Source: Azospirillum lipoferum (lineage in GTDB: Bacteria > Pseudomonadota > Alphaproteobacteria > Azospirillales > Azospirillaceae). From it: 64,000 nucleotides of DNA. The stretch covers positions 62,001 through 126,000 of the forward strand of contig NZ_JALJXJ010000009.1 of NCBI RefSeq assembly GCF_024170005.1, read 5' to 3'. Under the pieces are notes generated by a model that was not told the origin of the DNA, made no database searches, and saw only the letters and a program-made list of their open reading frames with translations. This document shows positions 19,401 through 25,845 of this stretch, one piece after another; the stretch's first letter is position 1, and each line of letters begins with the position of its first letter. Position numbers and translations under genes: made by a program.

Positions 19401-21333
19401 GCGTGAAGTCGACGTCGCTGTTGGCCGGCGGCGTGATCTTCAGGCCGGCAAGCTGGCCGGGCGACAGCGTGATCGAGCCGTTGCTGATCGTCAGCGTGTC
19501 ACCGGCCGTGTTCTTGAGGCTCGCGCCGGTCGGAATGCCGCTGATGGTGATGCTCAGCGATTCCGAACCGTCCGTGTCCGTCAAGGCCGGATTGATGACC
19601 AGCGGAATACCCGTGTCCTCGTCGCCACGGGCGGCGGCGACGCTGAGCGTCGGCGTATCCGTGACCGGGTTGACCGTCACCACCAGCGGCGCACTGACAC
19701 TCACCGGCGCGGCGTTGCCGTCCCGCGCGGTCGTGGTGACGGTCAGAGCGAAGTCGACGTCGCTGTTGGCCGGCGGCGTGATCTTCAGGCCCGCCAGTTG
19801 GCTGGGCGTCAGCGTGACCGAACCGTTGCTGATCGACAGCGTATCGCCGGCCGCATTGGCGAGGCTGGCACCGGCGGGGATACCGCTGATGGTGATGCTC
19901 AGCGTTTCCGACCCGTCGGTATCGGTCAGCGCGGGGGTGATCGTCAGCGGAATCGCGGAGTCTTCGTTGCCGGTCGCTGCGGCGACACTCAGCGTCGGGG
20001 TGTCGGTCACCGGATTCACCGTGACCGGCAGCGGCAGGCTGGTGCTGGCCGGGGCGGCGGTGCCGTCGCGGCTGGTGGCGGTGACGGTCAGCGTGAAGTC
20101 GGCGTCGCTGTTCAGCGGCGGGGTGATCGCCAGACCGGCGAGTTGGCCCGGCGTCAGGGTGATGGAGCCGCCGGAAATCGTCAGCACGTCGCCGGCCGCG
20201 TTGGTCAGGACCGCACCGGTTGGAATGCCGGCAATGGTGACCGTCAGCGCCTCCGACCCGTCGGTGTCGGTCAGGGCCGGGCTGATGGTCAGCGGGATCG
20301 CCGTGTCCTCGGAACCGCTGATGGCGGAGACGCTGAGCGTCGGCGTGTCGGAAACCGGGTTGACGGTAACCGGCAGCATGGCGGTGACGCTGCTGGGCGC
20401 GGCGGTGCCGTCGGTGCTGGTGGCCGTCACGGTCAGGCTGAAGCTGTCACCGCTGTCGGGCGGCGGGGTCAGCGTCAGGCCCGGGATCTGCGAGGCGGTC
20501 AGCACGATGCTGCCGTTCACCACCGTCAGCACCGTGCCGGAGGCGTCGCGCAGAATAGCACCGTCCGGGATGCCGGCCAGGGTGACGGTCAGCACCTCCG
20601 TCCCGCCGGTGTCGGTCAGGGCGGCGGCAATGTTCAGGGCGATGGCACTGTCCTCGTCGCCCGACACCCCGTTCACCGTCAGGCTGGGCGTGTCGGACAC
20701 CGGCGTCTGCGCAGTCCCCTGGGCCGATGTCGTGGGGGTGGCGATGCCGGCAGCGATGTTGGCGGCGATGGCGGCGGTAGCCGCCGCGCCGTCCTGGAGG
20801 ATGGTCACGCCCTCGGCATTGGGAACGGTTCCGTCGTCGATCACCTGATTGGGCGAGCCGGGCATGGGAATGGCCGACTGCGCGGCCTCAAGCGGGTCGT
20901 AGGTCGAGGTCGTGCGCGCGTTCGACAGCAGCTCCGCCCGTTCCACCGTCTTTTCGCCGGCCTCGCGCCGCTCGCCATCCGAGATGCCAGAGCCTTCGGG
21001 ACCGGTCGGGCCGGAACCGCGGGTGCCTTCGGTGCGCAGTACGTCGCCGTCCAGAAGCAGTGCGTTCACCGCCTGATCGGTGGTGACCGCCACGGCCTCG
21101 CCGACGACGGTCCCGGTCTGGACCGCGCCGCCGACCATCAGATCCTCGGCACCGCGATAGTCGGTCTGGACGTAGCCCAGCGTATCGTCCGGCCGCTGCA
21201 ACTGGACGGTGCCCGCCTCATGGATGACGCCGCCCAGCCGGGTGCCGTCGACCTGCTGGAGAAGGGTGAGATCGTCCAGGATCTGACGATCGTCGACCGT
21301 CGGGACATTCCCCTGAACCGCTTCCTCAGCCAT
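4426..21333 (-). CDS. Giant type I-secreted adhesin-like protein with tandem ~115-residue repeats and RTX motifs
   Basis: This 5,635-residue protein is one of the longest possible bacterial products. After about 215 non-repetitive residues come more than forty cadherin/tandem-95-like units. The commonest are exactly 115 residues (345 bp) and recur as D-TPTLSV-GNEDTAIPL-ALTD-DGSETL-GLKITPP. Calcium-binding RTX nonapeptides (GGAGNDTI type) lie mid-protein at nt 12950-13060 and 12290-12630, and again close to the C-terminus (nt 4650-4740, GGAGDDLFVF). A run of about eleven prolines (nt 8936-8990) forms a linker. There is no signal peptide. This fits large calcium-stiffened biofilm adhesins exported by type I systems through a C-terminal signal. 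I chose the ATG at 21333 because GGAG stands eight bases upstream; an in-frame alternative at 21375 lacks this. The divergent exporter at 21655-27180 is the expected secretion partner. Confidence 0.9.
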   Translation of the reverse strand: MAEEAVQGNVPTVDDRQILDDLTLLQQVDGTRLGGVIHEAGTVQLQRPDDTLGYVQTDYRGAEDLMVGGAVQTGTVVGEAVAVTTDQAVNALLLDGDVLRTEGTRGSGPTGPEGSGISDGERREAGEKTVERAELLSNARTTSTYDPLEAAQSAIPMPGSPNQVIDDGTVPNAEGVTILQDGAAATAAIAANIAAGIATPTTSAQGTAQTPVSDTPSLTVNGVSGDEDSAIALNIAAALTDTGGTEVLTVTLAGIPDGAILRDASGTVLTVVNGSIVLTASQIPGLTLTPPPDSGDSFSLTVTATSTDGTAAPSSVTAMLPVTVNPVSDTPTLSVSAISGSEDTAIPLTISPALTDTDGSEALTVTIAGIPTGAVLTNAAGDVLTISGGSITLTPGQLAGLAITPPLNSDADFTLTVTATSRDGTAAPASTSLPLPVTVNPVTDTPTLSVAAATGNEDSAIPLTITPALTDTDGSETLSITISGIPAGASLANAAGDTLSISNGSVTLTPSQLAGLKITPPANSDVDFALTVTTTARDGNAAPVSVSAPLVVTVNPVTDTPTLSVAAARGDEDTGIPLVINPALTDTDGSESLSITISGIPTGASLKNTAGDTLTISNGSITLSPGQLAGLKITPPANSDVDFTLTVTATARDGGADPVSVSAPLAVTVNPVTDTPTLSVTAATGTEDSAIPLTITPALTDLDGSETLTITIAGIPTGAVLTNTAGEVLTISGGSITLTPGQLAGLAITPPSNSDADFTLTVTATAKDGVADPVSVTQTLPVTVSPVTDTPTLSVSAAWGSEDTAIALTITPALTDADGSETLTITVAGVPAGATLSAGTSVPQPDGTITWTLTKDQLAGLTITPPTNSDVDFTLTVTATAQDGTAAPVSVSVPLSVTVDPVTDTPTLSVAAATGNEDSAIPLTITPALTDTDGSEALTITISGIPSGATLGNAAGNTLTIGNGSITLTPEQLAGLKITPPANSDADFTLTVTATAKDGVAALVSVSTPLAVTVNPVSDTPTLAVTAARGDEDTTIPLTISPALTDTDGSEVLSISISGVPAGAMLSAGTSVTEANGTTTWTLTPQQLAGLKITPPSNSDVDFDLTVTAIAQDRNAPVATATQTLHVTVDPVTDTPTLSVTAVTGNEDTAIPLTITPALTDLDGSETLTITISGIPAGAGLSNTAGNTLTISNGSITLTPDQLAGLKITPPLNSDADFTLTVTATAKDGVAVPVSVTQSLPVTVSAVSDAPVLTVQAATGNEDSAIPLTITPALTDTDGSEVLTVTIAGIPSGATLANTAGDTLTISNGSITLTPGQLAGLKITPPVNSDADFTLTITATSKDGSAAVANTSAPLLVVVNPVSDTPTLSVSAARGDEDTAIPLTISPALTDTDGSEALTIRISGVPAGATLSAGSSVTEANGTTTWTLTPQQLAGLKITPPHNSDVDFDLTVTAIAQDRNAPVATATQTLHVTVDPVTDTPTLTVSAPTGNEDTAIPLTITPALTDLDGSETLTITISGIPTGAVLTNTAGNTLTISNGSITLTPEQLAGLKITPPLNRDDDFTLTVTATAKDGSASPVSVTQTLPVTVNPVSDTPTLSVSAARGDEDTAIPLTISPALTDTDGSETLTIRISGVPAGATLSAGTSVTEANGTTTWTLTQQQLAGLKITPPSNSDVDFDLTVTAIAQDRNAPVATATQTLHVTVDPLTDTPTLTVSAVTGNEDTAIPLTIAPALTDLDGSETLTITISGIPTGAVLTNTAGNTLTISNGSITLTPEQLAGLKITPPLNRDDDFTLTVTATAKDGVADPVSVTQTLPVTVNPVSDAPTLSVTAATGNEDSAIPLTITPALTDTDGSELLTIRITGIPGGAILANTLNGTLTVTNGSITLNPDQLAGLKITPPSNSDDDFTLSVTAVAKDGSAAEATTTKSLVVTVNPVTDTPTLSVTAASGNEDTGIPLDIRSALTDTDGSETLTITISGIPTGAVLTNTAGDTLAINNGSITLTPGQLAGLKITPPLNSDGTFTLSVTATAKDGSASPVSVTQTLPVTVNPVTDTPTLSVSAARGDEDTAIPLTISPALTDTDGSETLSIRISGVPAGATLSAGTSVTEANGTTTWTLTPQQLAGLKITPPSNSDVDFDLTVTAIAQDRNAPVATTTQTLHVTVDAVTDTPTLSVAAATGNEDTAIPLTITPALTDLDGSETLSITISGIPTGATLANTAGDTLTVSNGSITLTPTQLAGLKITPPLNSDDDFTLTVTATAKDGVADPVSVSAPLVITVNPVSDTPTLSVSAARGDEDTAIPLTISPALTDTDGSETLSIRISGVPAGATLSAGTSVTEANGTTTWTLTPQQLAGLKITPPSNSDVDFDLTVTAIAQDRNVPVATATQTLHVTVDPVTDTPTLTVSAPTGNEDTAIPLTITPALTDLDGSETLTITISGIPTGAVLTNTAGNTLTISNGSITLTPEQLAGLKITPPLNSDDDFTLTVTATAKDGVADPVSVTQTLPVTVNPVSDAPTLSVTAATGNEDSAIPLTITPALTDTDGSELLTIRITGIPGGAILANTLNGTLTVTNGSITLNPDQLAGLKITPPSNSDDDFTLSVTAVAKDGSAAEATTTKSLVVTVNPVTDTPTLSVTAASGNEDTGIPLDIRSALTDTDGSETLSIKIAGVPAGATLSAGTYVTESNGTTTWTLTQGQLSGLKITPKADSDVDFTLTVTATATDRGLSPVSVQSTLAVTVIAVADKPTVSVTAVSYDLGVGQNDTLTGTAGNDTLSGGAGNDTIQGGAGDDLIYGDGSGTFTKALSITAAVTDTDGSEFISKVTITGVPAGATLSAGTLNADGSWTLTQAQLSGLKLTANEGDSTHPITLTVVSTSEERENGSTADSTAKTLTISFTNTPKGNDSLDGGAGNDTIFGGAGKDTLAGGLGDDSLDGGTDNDTVTYAGSATAVNANLATGVATGEGTDALRNLENVTGSAFDDVITGDGGANILLGGGGKDTITGGAGTDTIHGGTGDDLSIFTVGTDGGSSSVPEQQDGDAGIDTFRVMLTSAQLSNASILADLRTLRDRIETAAADPNAATRDTDVAGAATLAALGIKLADFEKLELYVDGQPVDVRTALNYAPTATAATTTTTEDNAISGRLAATDQDTVNLRTDETMTFKGPGVNGQPVRLAHGTLVVNADGTFTYTPDADFSGTETFSFTVTDGYGGTSTAIQTIQVTPVADAITLTTLNARGDEDAAGGIAIAPTIRLSDVDAASPETVETVTLSMSASQLDVAGARLYLNGTELTRSGTGTYSWTIPTSALVAVGGSAGTWTVSGLKIVTSHNSDADLTYTLTVGTKDSTSAGTVTGTQSATGTITVDAVADAPTVTAAAAATNEDTSVALTITPALTDTDGSESIGYVTISGVPAGASLNLGTVLSTQGDGSTIWKVNAADVANLRLTPPHDFSGTITLSVVATSVERDNGSTADSAPATLSVTVTGVADAPIVIPTAATGNEDSAIPLTIDAHLSDLTGEMLDHITITGVPEGATLSAGIHNADGSWTLTPAQLTGLTFTPPLNYSGTVTLKITATSVEGATTATSAQQSLSVTVNAVADTPVLSASDAVGREDTAIPLSVVAALTDRDGSESLSILVGGVPTGATLNHGHYDATLGKWVLTQAELSGLTITPPANSNTGFTLTFTARATEGSNGSFADAASVSVHVEVQGVADVVTPNGALSARGDEDTAINLRLGDLVMTDNDGSERLSLVVSNLPSGSWLSLAPGHESGLVYLGNGRWSVDVDYRNELTLTTKQDFAGTISLKVDVITTDSNGAPIITVHGVTSGGTLKDTRDLTVTIDPKADEPVVSIGASALEDAVGGIPLTISALTSDIDHSEQISAIVISGLPAWATLTSSDAGALTDNHDGSWTVDPAKLGNLRLIVPANNADDFTITVKVTVVDGTDSLTRTYTPTVTVTAVADAPVSHAADGSAVPYHVDDQSTVGVPDGMVLNLNAFLADTDGSEKLAVTISGVPKGTVLSRGLDNGNGTWTLTADDYTAALAEGGLKLTVKDANATGITHSVDSTTHVDTASITLTVNPYSIESEGDRNTSVSDSFMVSWTSSASSGGGSTDPGNGGNTGGGTSPPPPPPPPPPPVPDPSVGSDRPAAVTTAEDTAVALGLKDGLANWQDVSTVTLSGIPTGASLTNTAGDTLTITGGSITLTRAQLDGLKLTPPSNSDADFTIGIEVVSGSSNAHTTLTQAVTVTAVADSPLLTVQPASGNEDTAIALDITAALADTDGSETLASIVIAGVPTGATLSAGYLDSTTGHWVLTPGQLAGLKFTPPHDASGTIQLTVTAVSRETSNADRATTTRTLSVEVAPVSDAPAISATAATAQEDHAASLSIDAAVTDLVGTGEVITALRVTVPAGFTLSGGTSLGNGVYDLTGLSAGDRAALKLTPPANYSGTVTLTVEAASQDGTAAPAWSTKTVSVTYTAVADAPNVTVHDATGAEDTAIALNLSASLVDTDGSETMAVILSGLPAGAVLNHGSNNGDGSWTLKPSELTGLTVTPPRNYSGGMDLTLTATSLESSNKDTASTTATVHVDVTAVTDAPTVIVANASGSEDTAIALTLTAALVDTDGSETMAIVLSGLPAGAVLIDANGTTLTPTAGSVSLTAAQLSGLKLLPPANAGIDFNLTLTATTTEASTGATATTSQLFRVGVDPVADQPIITWAPLAGTEDTAVPLNLSVALADTDGSERLGLLTITGVPTGALLSAGTHNADGSWTLTPGQINGLTLTPPANSDAPINLTVTAVSIESNGSTATRTVTVPITLTAVSDTPTLTLSAATGNEDTSIALTITPALTDLDGSETLTVTISGIPTGASLSNTAGDTLTIGNGSITLTPTQLAGLKITPPLNRDDDFTLTVTATATDGTATPASTSAPLVVTVNPVTDTPTLSVTPATGDEDTPIALTITPALTDTDGSETLSITISGIPTGATLTNSAGNTLTISNNSITLTQAQLAGLAIKPPSNSDADFNLTVTATARDGSAAPVSVTSTLAVTVNPVSDAPTLTVSAATGDEDTAIPLSITSALTDSSEVLSITIAGIPTGATLINSAGNSLTVSGGSITLTPAQLAGLKIMPPQNDHTGFTLTVTATSTDGSAAPASTVAQLPVTVRAVSDTPTLQVDPASVTEDGTVALSITPALTDPSEVLSVTIADIPTGAHLSNTAGDTLTIVNGSITLTPDKLAGLAITPPHDSGSSFTLSVTATSTDGNATPASLTRSLAVTVTPVADTPTLTTPAVHGSEDTAIPLTITAASTDTDGSETVTVLITGMPTGASLNHGTHNSDGSWTLSASDLTGLTYTPPTNANGTVTLSVTATAQDGSSSAAVTQTLAVTVDPVNDKPTLAAAHATTVIAADATDHPAVVSDATITDVDSSVMSGMSIRISAGSQTGDTLNLDSLTIATDASTGRKTVAGTGIEVSWDDTNHQLSLSGTASTATYSDILHHLALTPNGGGPRTLEVTVSDDQGLSSDPLAVQVLVSTSATMTGSSGADILHAGAGTTSMSGGAGDDLFVFAPRGGDLTINGGVGWTDVVEVGAFVANAGTNWLQQLDGHAYTLDPSGHGLTFTQETTVTLEDQNHHQLVLQNIERLTF
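13381..16550 (-). repeat. Higher-order 690-bp repeats inside the adhesin gene
   Basis: Within the gene two 345-bp unit types alternate, giving a 690-bp super-repeat. Sequence at 13381, 13981, 14161 and 14461 recurs almost base for base 2,070 bp (three super-repeats) later, at 15451, 16051, 16231 and 16531. Blocks at 14221 recur 690 bp later at 14911. Identity between copies greatly exceeds that of the flanking units, showing recent duplication or gene conversion. Confidence 0.85.
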
Positions 21334-21654
21334 CGGACCGCTCCATAAGTCGGGTGCAAGATCGCACCACGCCACCCGTCACGACCCTAGGTTCTAGCGC
21401 TCTCACTTGCTTGTGATAAGAAACATCCTGTGATGAGTTTCAACAGCTTGGACGCTGAACCGGCCATCGCGTCCACCCCGCCGCGAGCATCCGCCAGCAA
21501 CGAATTCCCTTGGGACGCTTGGGTTTTTACCGCCTTCGAGCAAACTCCGAAGGGCCGCGCGGCAGGCGCTTTGTCACTCGGTTGCCTTTTGTTGCTATTC
21601 GCGGATTTACCTATCACTAGCAATTATGGTGTTGATTAGCGCCCGGTTAACTCC
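21334..21654. other. Intergenic region between adhesin and exporter genes
   Basis: A 321-base divergent control region, more AT-rich than the genes on either side. It should hold the promoters of both the adhesin (minus) and the exporter (plus). I see no convincing -35/-10 pair or operator, and the reading frames inside it look spurious. Confidence 0.6.
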
Positions 21655-24600
21655 GTGAACAGGTTGGTCGTTTTGCAATCCGCCGCTCCGCCCGCTCCCC
21701 CCACCGCACCGCCCGCCGCCCCGGCGACCATCTCATCGGGGCGCAACGGGTCGAAGCGCGATCAGGCCGACCGTGACCGGGCGGCCGAGACGGCTGCGCG
21801 GCGCCTGCTGTCGGGCATGCTGGGTCCGCGCCGGGACCGGGCGATGCTGATCCTGGCCTCCTTCGCGCTGAACATCTTCGGGCTGGCCCTTCCGGTCACG
21901 CTGCTGCATGTCTACGACCGCATCCTGCCGAACGAATCCTACGGCACCATGCTTCTGCTCGGCATCGGCTGCGGAGCGGCGGCGGTGATGGAAGCCATCC
22001 TGCGGGTCGCGCGCTCGGCGCTGACCACCTGGATGGGGGCGAGGATCGAGCACCAGTCGAGCGCGTCGCTGATCGACCGGCTGATGCACATGCCGCTGAA
22101 CGCCTTTTCCCAGCAGGGCATCGGCACCCATTTCGAGGTCTACCGCGCCATCAAGCTGGTGCGGGAATTCTATTCGGGCCAAGCGCTGCAATCGGCCATC
22201 GACATCCCCTTCGCCGTTCTCTACCTCAGCCTGATCGCCCTGCTGGCCGGCTGGCTGGCGGTGATCCCGCTGGCGGTGCTGGGGCTGTTCCTGATCGTCG
22301 GCGCGGTGCTGGGCCGGCGCATGCGCCGGGCGCTGGAAAGCCGCCACACGCTGGAGGAGCGGCGCCTGAACTTCATCAGCGAGGTGCTGGGCGGCGTTCA
22401 CACCGTGAAGGGGCTGGGGGCAGAGGCCGGCCTGCTGCGCCGCCATGAACGCCTGCAACAGGGGTGCAGCGAGGAGGATTTCGCCGTCGCCCGCCTCAGC
22501 GGCTCCGCCTCCGTCGTTGCCGGCACGCTGGCGCAGGCGACGATGATGCTGGTGGTGCTGCTGGGCAGCGTGTCGGTGATCGACGGGGCGATGACCACCG
22601 GTGTGCTGACCGCCTGCTCGATGCTGGCCGGGCGCTGCGTGCAGCCGGTGCAGGCGCTGTTCGATCGCTGGGTCCGCTACCAGTCGGTGTCTTTGGCCCT
22701 GCGCCGCATCGGCCATGTCCTGCTGGAGGTCGGATCGGACCGGGCTGCGCCTCAGCGGCACCACGACACCAAGGCGGAAGGCGAGCGCTCGCTCGCCACG
22801 CCGCTGGCCCCCGGCTCCATCGAGATGGACAAGGTCGGCTTCGCCTACGACCGCGGGCCGGAGATCCTGAGCAGCCTGTCGCTGAGCGTCGGGCCGGGCG
22901 AATTCCTCGGCGTGGTGGCGACCAACAGTTCGGGCAAGACGACGCTGCTGCGCCTGATCCTGGGCGTGCTGCGCCCGACCGCGGGCGAGGTGCGGGTCGG
23001 CGTGCGCACCCTGGCGGGCGCCGACGCCATGATCGGCATCGGCGGCGTCGTCTATGTCGGCGAGCATCCGGAGCTGTTCAAAGGCACCATCCTGCAGAAC
23101 CTGACGCTGTTCGACCCCAGCCGGGCCGATCTGGCGATGGAGGTCTGCCGGCGCCTGGGCCTCGACCGCCGGATCGCCAGCCTGCCGCAGGGCTATGAGA
23201 CCATCGTCGGCGACGCCTCGCAGGAGGCGCTGCCGCGCGGCGCCCGCCAGATGATCTGCCTTGCCCGCGCGCTGGTGCGCGAGCCGGCGGTGCTGCTGCT
23301 GGACGAGCCGAACTCCTCCCTCGACGTCGAGTCCGACAAGGCGTTCCGCCGCGCGCTGGACGAGCTGCGCGGCAGCGTCACCATCCTGCTGGTCAGCAGC
23401 CGCCCGTCGCTGCTGTCGCTGGCCGACCGGGTGGTGCAGATCGTCGACGGCCATGCCGTCGCCCGCAATCCGGCCGCAGAGGGAGGCCCTGGGAGCATCG
23501 GCGCACAGCCGGCCCTGATCGCCACCTCCCCCGCCGTCCCGGCGGACGAAGAGCCCCCCAAGCCCGCCCCCAAGCCCGATGCGGAGCCGATCCGGGCCGC
23601 CCATGACGACGGCGACATCCTGCGCCGCCGGCTGGCCGAAGCCTCGGCGGTCGGCGCCTGCATGGTCCCGCTGCTGGACGCCCTGGGCTGGCGCGGTGCA
23701 CCGCAGACGCTGGCGGAGGCCCTGCCCCACTTCTCCGAGGTGCAGACGGTGGAGGAGCTGTGCGACGTGCTCCAGCGCCTGCATTTCGAGGGGCGCAGCC
23801 TGCGCTTCGACCTCGGCCGGCCGGAGCCGTCGCTGCTGCCCTGCCTGTTCCGCGCCCGCGACGGCGGCATCTACACGCTGCTGTCCGCCGATGCCGACGG
23901 CGTCACCGCCTTCAGCGGCCGGTCGCGCGAGACGGTGCTGCTGAATTTCGGCAAGGGAACGGCTTACGTCTTCACGCCGCTGGAGACCGCTGCCGGCGCC
24001 GGCAGCCAGAACTGGGTCGGCACGGTCATCCATGCCTATTTCCCGCTGCTGTGGGCGGTGCTGGGGCTGAGCGCGGTCATCAATGTGCTGTCGGTCGCCG
24101 CCCCGCTCTTCACCATGGCGGTCTATGACAAGGTGATCGGCACCGGGTCGTTCGACACGCTGGCGACCATCGCCGTCGGCGCCTTCCTGGTGATCGCCGG
24201 CGATTTCGCCCTGCGCCAGATCCGCGGCCGGGCGCTGGCCCATGCCGGGTCGCGCATCGCCCGCAGCATCAGCAACGCCACCATCGAGCGCATCCTGATG
24301 CTGCCAGTGGGCATGAGCGAGCGGGCGGCCATCGGCACGCAGATCGCCCGGGTGAAGGATCTGGAATCGATCCGCGACTTCATCAGCCAGGGGCAGGTCG
24401 CCGCCCTGTTCGACGTGCCCTTCGCCCTGCTCTACCTGGGCGTGATGGGGGTGCTGGGCGGGCCGCTGGCGCTGGTGCCGCTGGCTGCCGTGCTGGTGAC
24501 CGCCGCCATCGGCGGCGCCGTCCACCCGCTGGTGCGCGCCCGCACCGGCACCACCGCGCGGGCCGACACCGAGCGGCAGGAATTCTTCGTCGAGATGGTC

Positions 24601-25806
24601 GCCAAGATGCCGGCGCTGCGCGCCATCGGCGGGCTGGCCCACTGGCGCGACCGTTATGACCGGCTGTCGGCCCGCACCGCCCGCTCGGGCCACACCGCCG
24701 CCAACCTGTCGGCGACCCATGCGGCGCTGGCCGGGCTGGTGGTGCCGGTCGCCGGGCTCGCCACCGTCGGCGTCGGCGCCATGCAGGTCTTCGCCGGCAC
24801 CATGACGCCGGGCGCGCTGATGGCGTCGATGATGCTGCTGTGGCGGGTGATGGTGCCGTTGCAGACCGCCGTCTCCATGCTGCCGCGCATCGAGCAGCTG
24901 CGCGCCAACGCCCGCCAGATCAACGGCCTGATGAGCATCCGGCCGGAGCGCGAGCCGCGCTGCGCCACCTTGCAGCCGCGCCGGCTGAAGGGCGAGGTGT
25001 CCTTCTCCCGCGTGTCGCTGCGCTACCGCAACGATGCCGATCCGGCGCTGGTCGGCGTGAGCTTCACCGTCAAGCCGGGGCAGATCGTCGCCATCGTCGG
25101 GCCGGACGGTGCCGGCAAATCGTCGCTGCTGAAGGTGATGCTGGGGCTCTATGCGCCGCAGGCCGGCAATGTGCGGGTCGACGGCGTCGACATCCGCCAG
25201 ATGGACCCGGTCGACCTGCGCAAGTCGATCGGCTATGTGCCGCAGGCCAGCTCGCTGTTCTACGGCACCATCGCCCAGAACCTGCGCTTCGCCGACCAGA
25301 CCGCCGACGAGGCCGAGCTGCGCTGGGCGCTGTCGCTGGCCGGCGCGCTGGACGAGGTGGAGACGCTGCCGCGCGGACTGGACACCCGCATCGGCGACAA
25401 CCAGTCGCTGCGCCTGTCGCCCAGCCTGACCCAGAAGATCTGTCTGGCCCGCGCCTATATCCGCCGGCCGCGCATCCTGCTGCTGGACGAGCCGGCGAGC
25501 CGGCTGGATTTCGAGGGCGACAAGGCCCTGCACGCGGCGCTCGCCGCGCTGCGCGGCCACAGCACCATCTTCCTGGTCACCCACCGGCCGAGCCACCTGA
25601 CGCTGGCCGACACGGTGCTGACGATGGACGCCGGCATGATCGCCCCCGCCGCCCCGGCCGGCGGCCTGCCCGGCCCCCGTCCGGTCGGCCCCGGGGCAGG
25701 TCCGGGCGGCGGTGGCAGCAGCGTCGCCAACGGCATTGCCGGGGCACTGCTGAACGGGATCGGGCTGCAACGCCCGCCCGGCGTCGCCGCCACGCCTCAA
25801 CGCTGA
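21655..25806 (+). CDS. Single-chain double ABC exporter (type I secretion permease/ATPase)
   Basis: A 1,383-residue protein holding two ABC exporter halves. Half one: membrane domain about 60-340 and nucleotide domain about 386-605. Half two: a C39-like (peptidase-like, non-catalytic) domain about 650-785, membrane domain about 790-1085 and nucleotide domain about 1110-1330, then a Pro/Gly-rich tail. NBD2 has Walker A VGPDGAGKSS, an intact Q-loop (GYVPQ), LLLDEP and the H-loop histidine (LVTHRP), but an altered signature LSPSLTQ. NBD1 has Walker A ATNSSGKTT, signature LPRGARQ and Ser in place of the H-loop His (VSSRPS), so it is probably catalytically weak. LapB/HlyB-type exporters normally have one half per chain and dimerise. 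The divergent adhesin and downstream HlyD adaptor make type I secretion the evident role. Translation begins at GTG 21655. Confidence 0.88.
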   Translation: MNRLVVLQSAAPPAPPTAPPAAPATISSGRNGSKRDQADRDRAAETAARRLLSGMLGPRRDRAMLILASFALNIFGLALPVTLLHVYDRILPNESYGTMLLLGIGCGAAAVMEAILRVARSALTTWMGARIEHQSSASLIDRLMHMPLNAFSQQGIGTHFEVYRAIKLVREFYSGQALQSAIDIPFAVLYLSLIALLAGWLAVIPLAVLGLFLIVGAVLGRRMRRALESRHTLEERRLNFISEVLGGVHTVKGLGAEAGLLRRHERLQQGCSEEDFAVARLSGSASVVAGTLAQATMMLVVLLGSVSVIDGAMTTGVLTACSMLAGRCVQPVQALFDRWVRYQSVSLALRRIGHVLLEVGSDRAAPQRHHDTKAEGERSLATPLAPGSIEMDKVGFAYDRGPEILSSLSLSVGPGEFLGVVATNSSGKTTLLRLILGVLRPTAGEVRVGVRTLAGADAMIGIGGVVYVGEHPELFKGTILQNLTLFDPSRADLAMEVCRRLGLDRRIASLPQGYETIVGDASQEALPRGARQMICLARALVREPAVLLLDEPNSSLDVESDKAFRRALDELRGSVTILLVSSRPSLLSLADRVVQIVDGHAVARNPAAEGGPGSIGAQPALIATSPAVPADEEPPKPAPKPDAEPIRAAHDDGDILRRRLAEASAVGACMVPLLDALGWRGAPQTLAEALPHFSEVQTVEELCDVLQRLHFEGRSLRFDLGRPEPSLLPCLFRARDGGIYTLLSADADGVTAFSGRSRETVLLNFGKGTAYVFTPLETAAGAGSQNWVGTVIHAYFPLLWAVLGLSAVINVLSVAAPLFTMAVYDKVIGTGSFDTLATIAVGAFLVIAGDFALRQIRGRALAHAGSRIARSISNATIERILMLPVGMSERAAIGTQIARVKDLESIRDFISQGQVAALFDVPFALLYLGVMGVLGGPLALVPLAAVLVTAAIGGAVHPLVRARTGTTARADTERQEFFVEMVAKMPALRAIGGLAHWRDRYDRLSARTARSGHTAANLSATHAALAGLVVPVAGLATVGVGAMQVFAGTMTPGALMASMMLLWRVMVPLQTAVSMLPRIEQLRANARQINGLMSIRPEREPRCATLQPRRLKGEVSFSRVSLRYRNDADPALVGVSFTVKPGQIVAIVGPDGAGKSSLLKVMLGLYAPQAGNVRVDGVDIRQMDPVDLRKSIGYVPQASSLFYGTIAQNLRFADQTADEAELRWALSLAGALDEVETLPRGLDTRIGDNQSLRLSPSLTQKICLARAYIRRPRILLLDEPASRLDFEGDKALHAALAALRGHSTIFLVTHRPSHLTLADTVLTMDAGMIAPAAPAGGLPGPRPVGPGAGPGGGGSSVANGIAGALLNGIGLQRPPGVAATPQR

Positions 25807-25845
25807 CCGGGCGCCGACGCCTTCCGCTCCTTCCTCTCTTCCCAT

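Noticed and set aside
5357..21348. Long plus-strand open frames across the adhesin gene
   Set aside because: Their products are low-complexity Val/Ser/Gly- or Arg/Gly/Asp-rich text that follows the repeat period of the minus-strand gene. They are shadows of the adhesin, not genes.
21733..25845. Very long minus-strand frame over the exporter gene
   Set aside because: Arg/His/Gln/Gly-rich composition with no domain, exactly opposite a well-supported ABC exporter. It reflects GC-rich codon use on the other strand.
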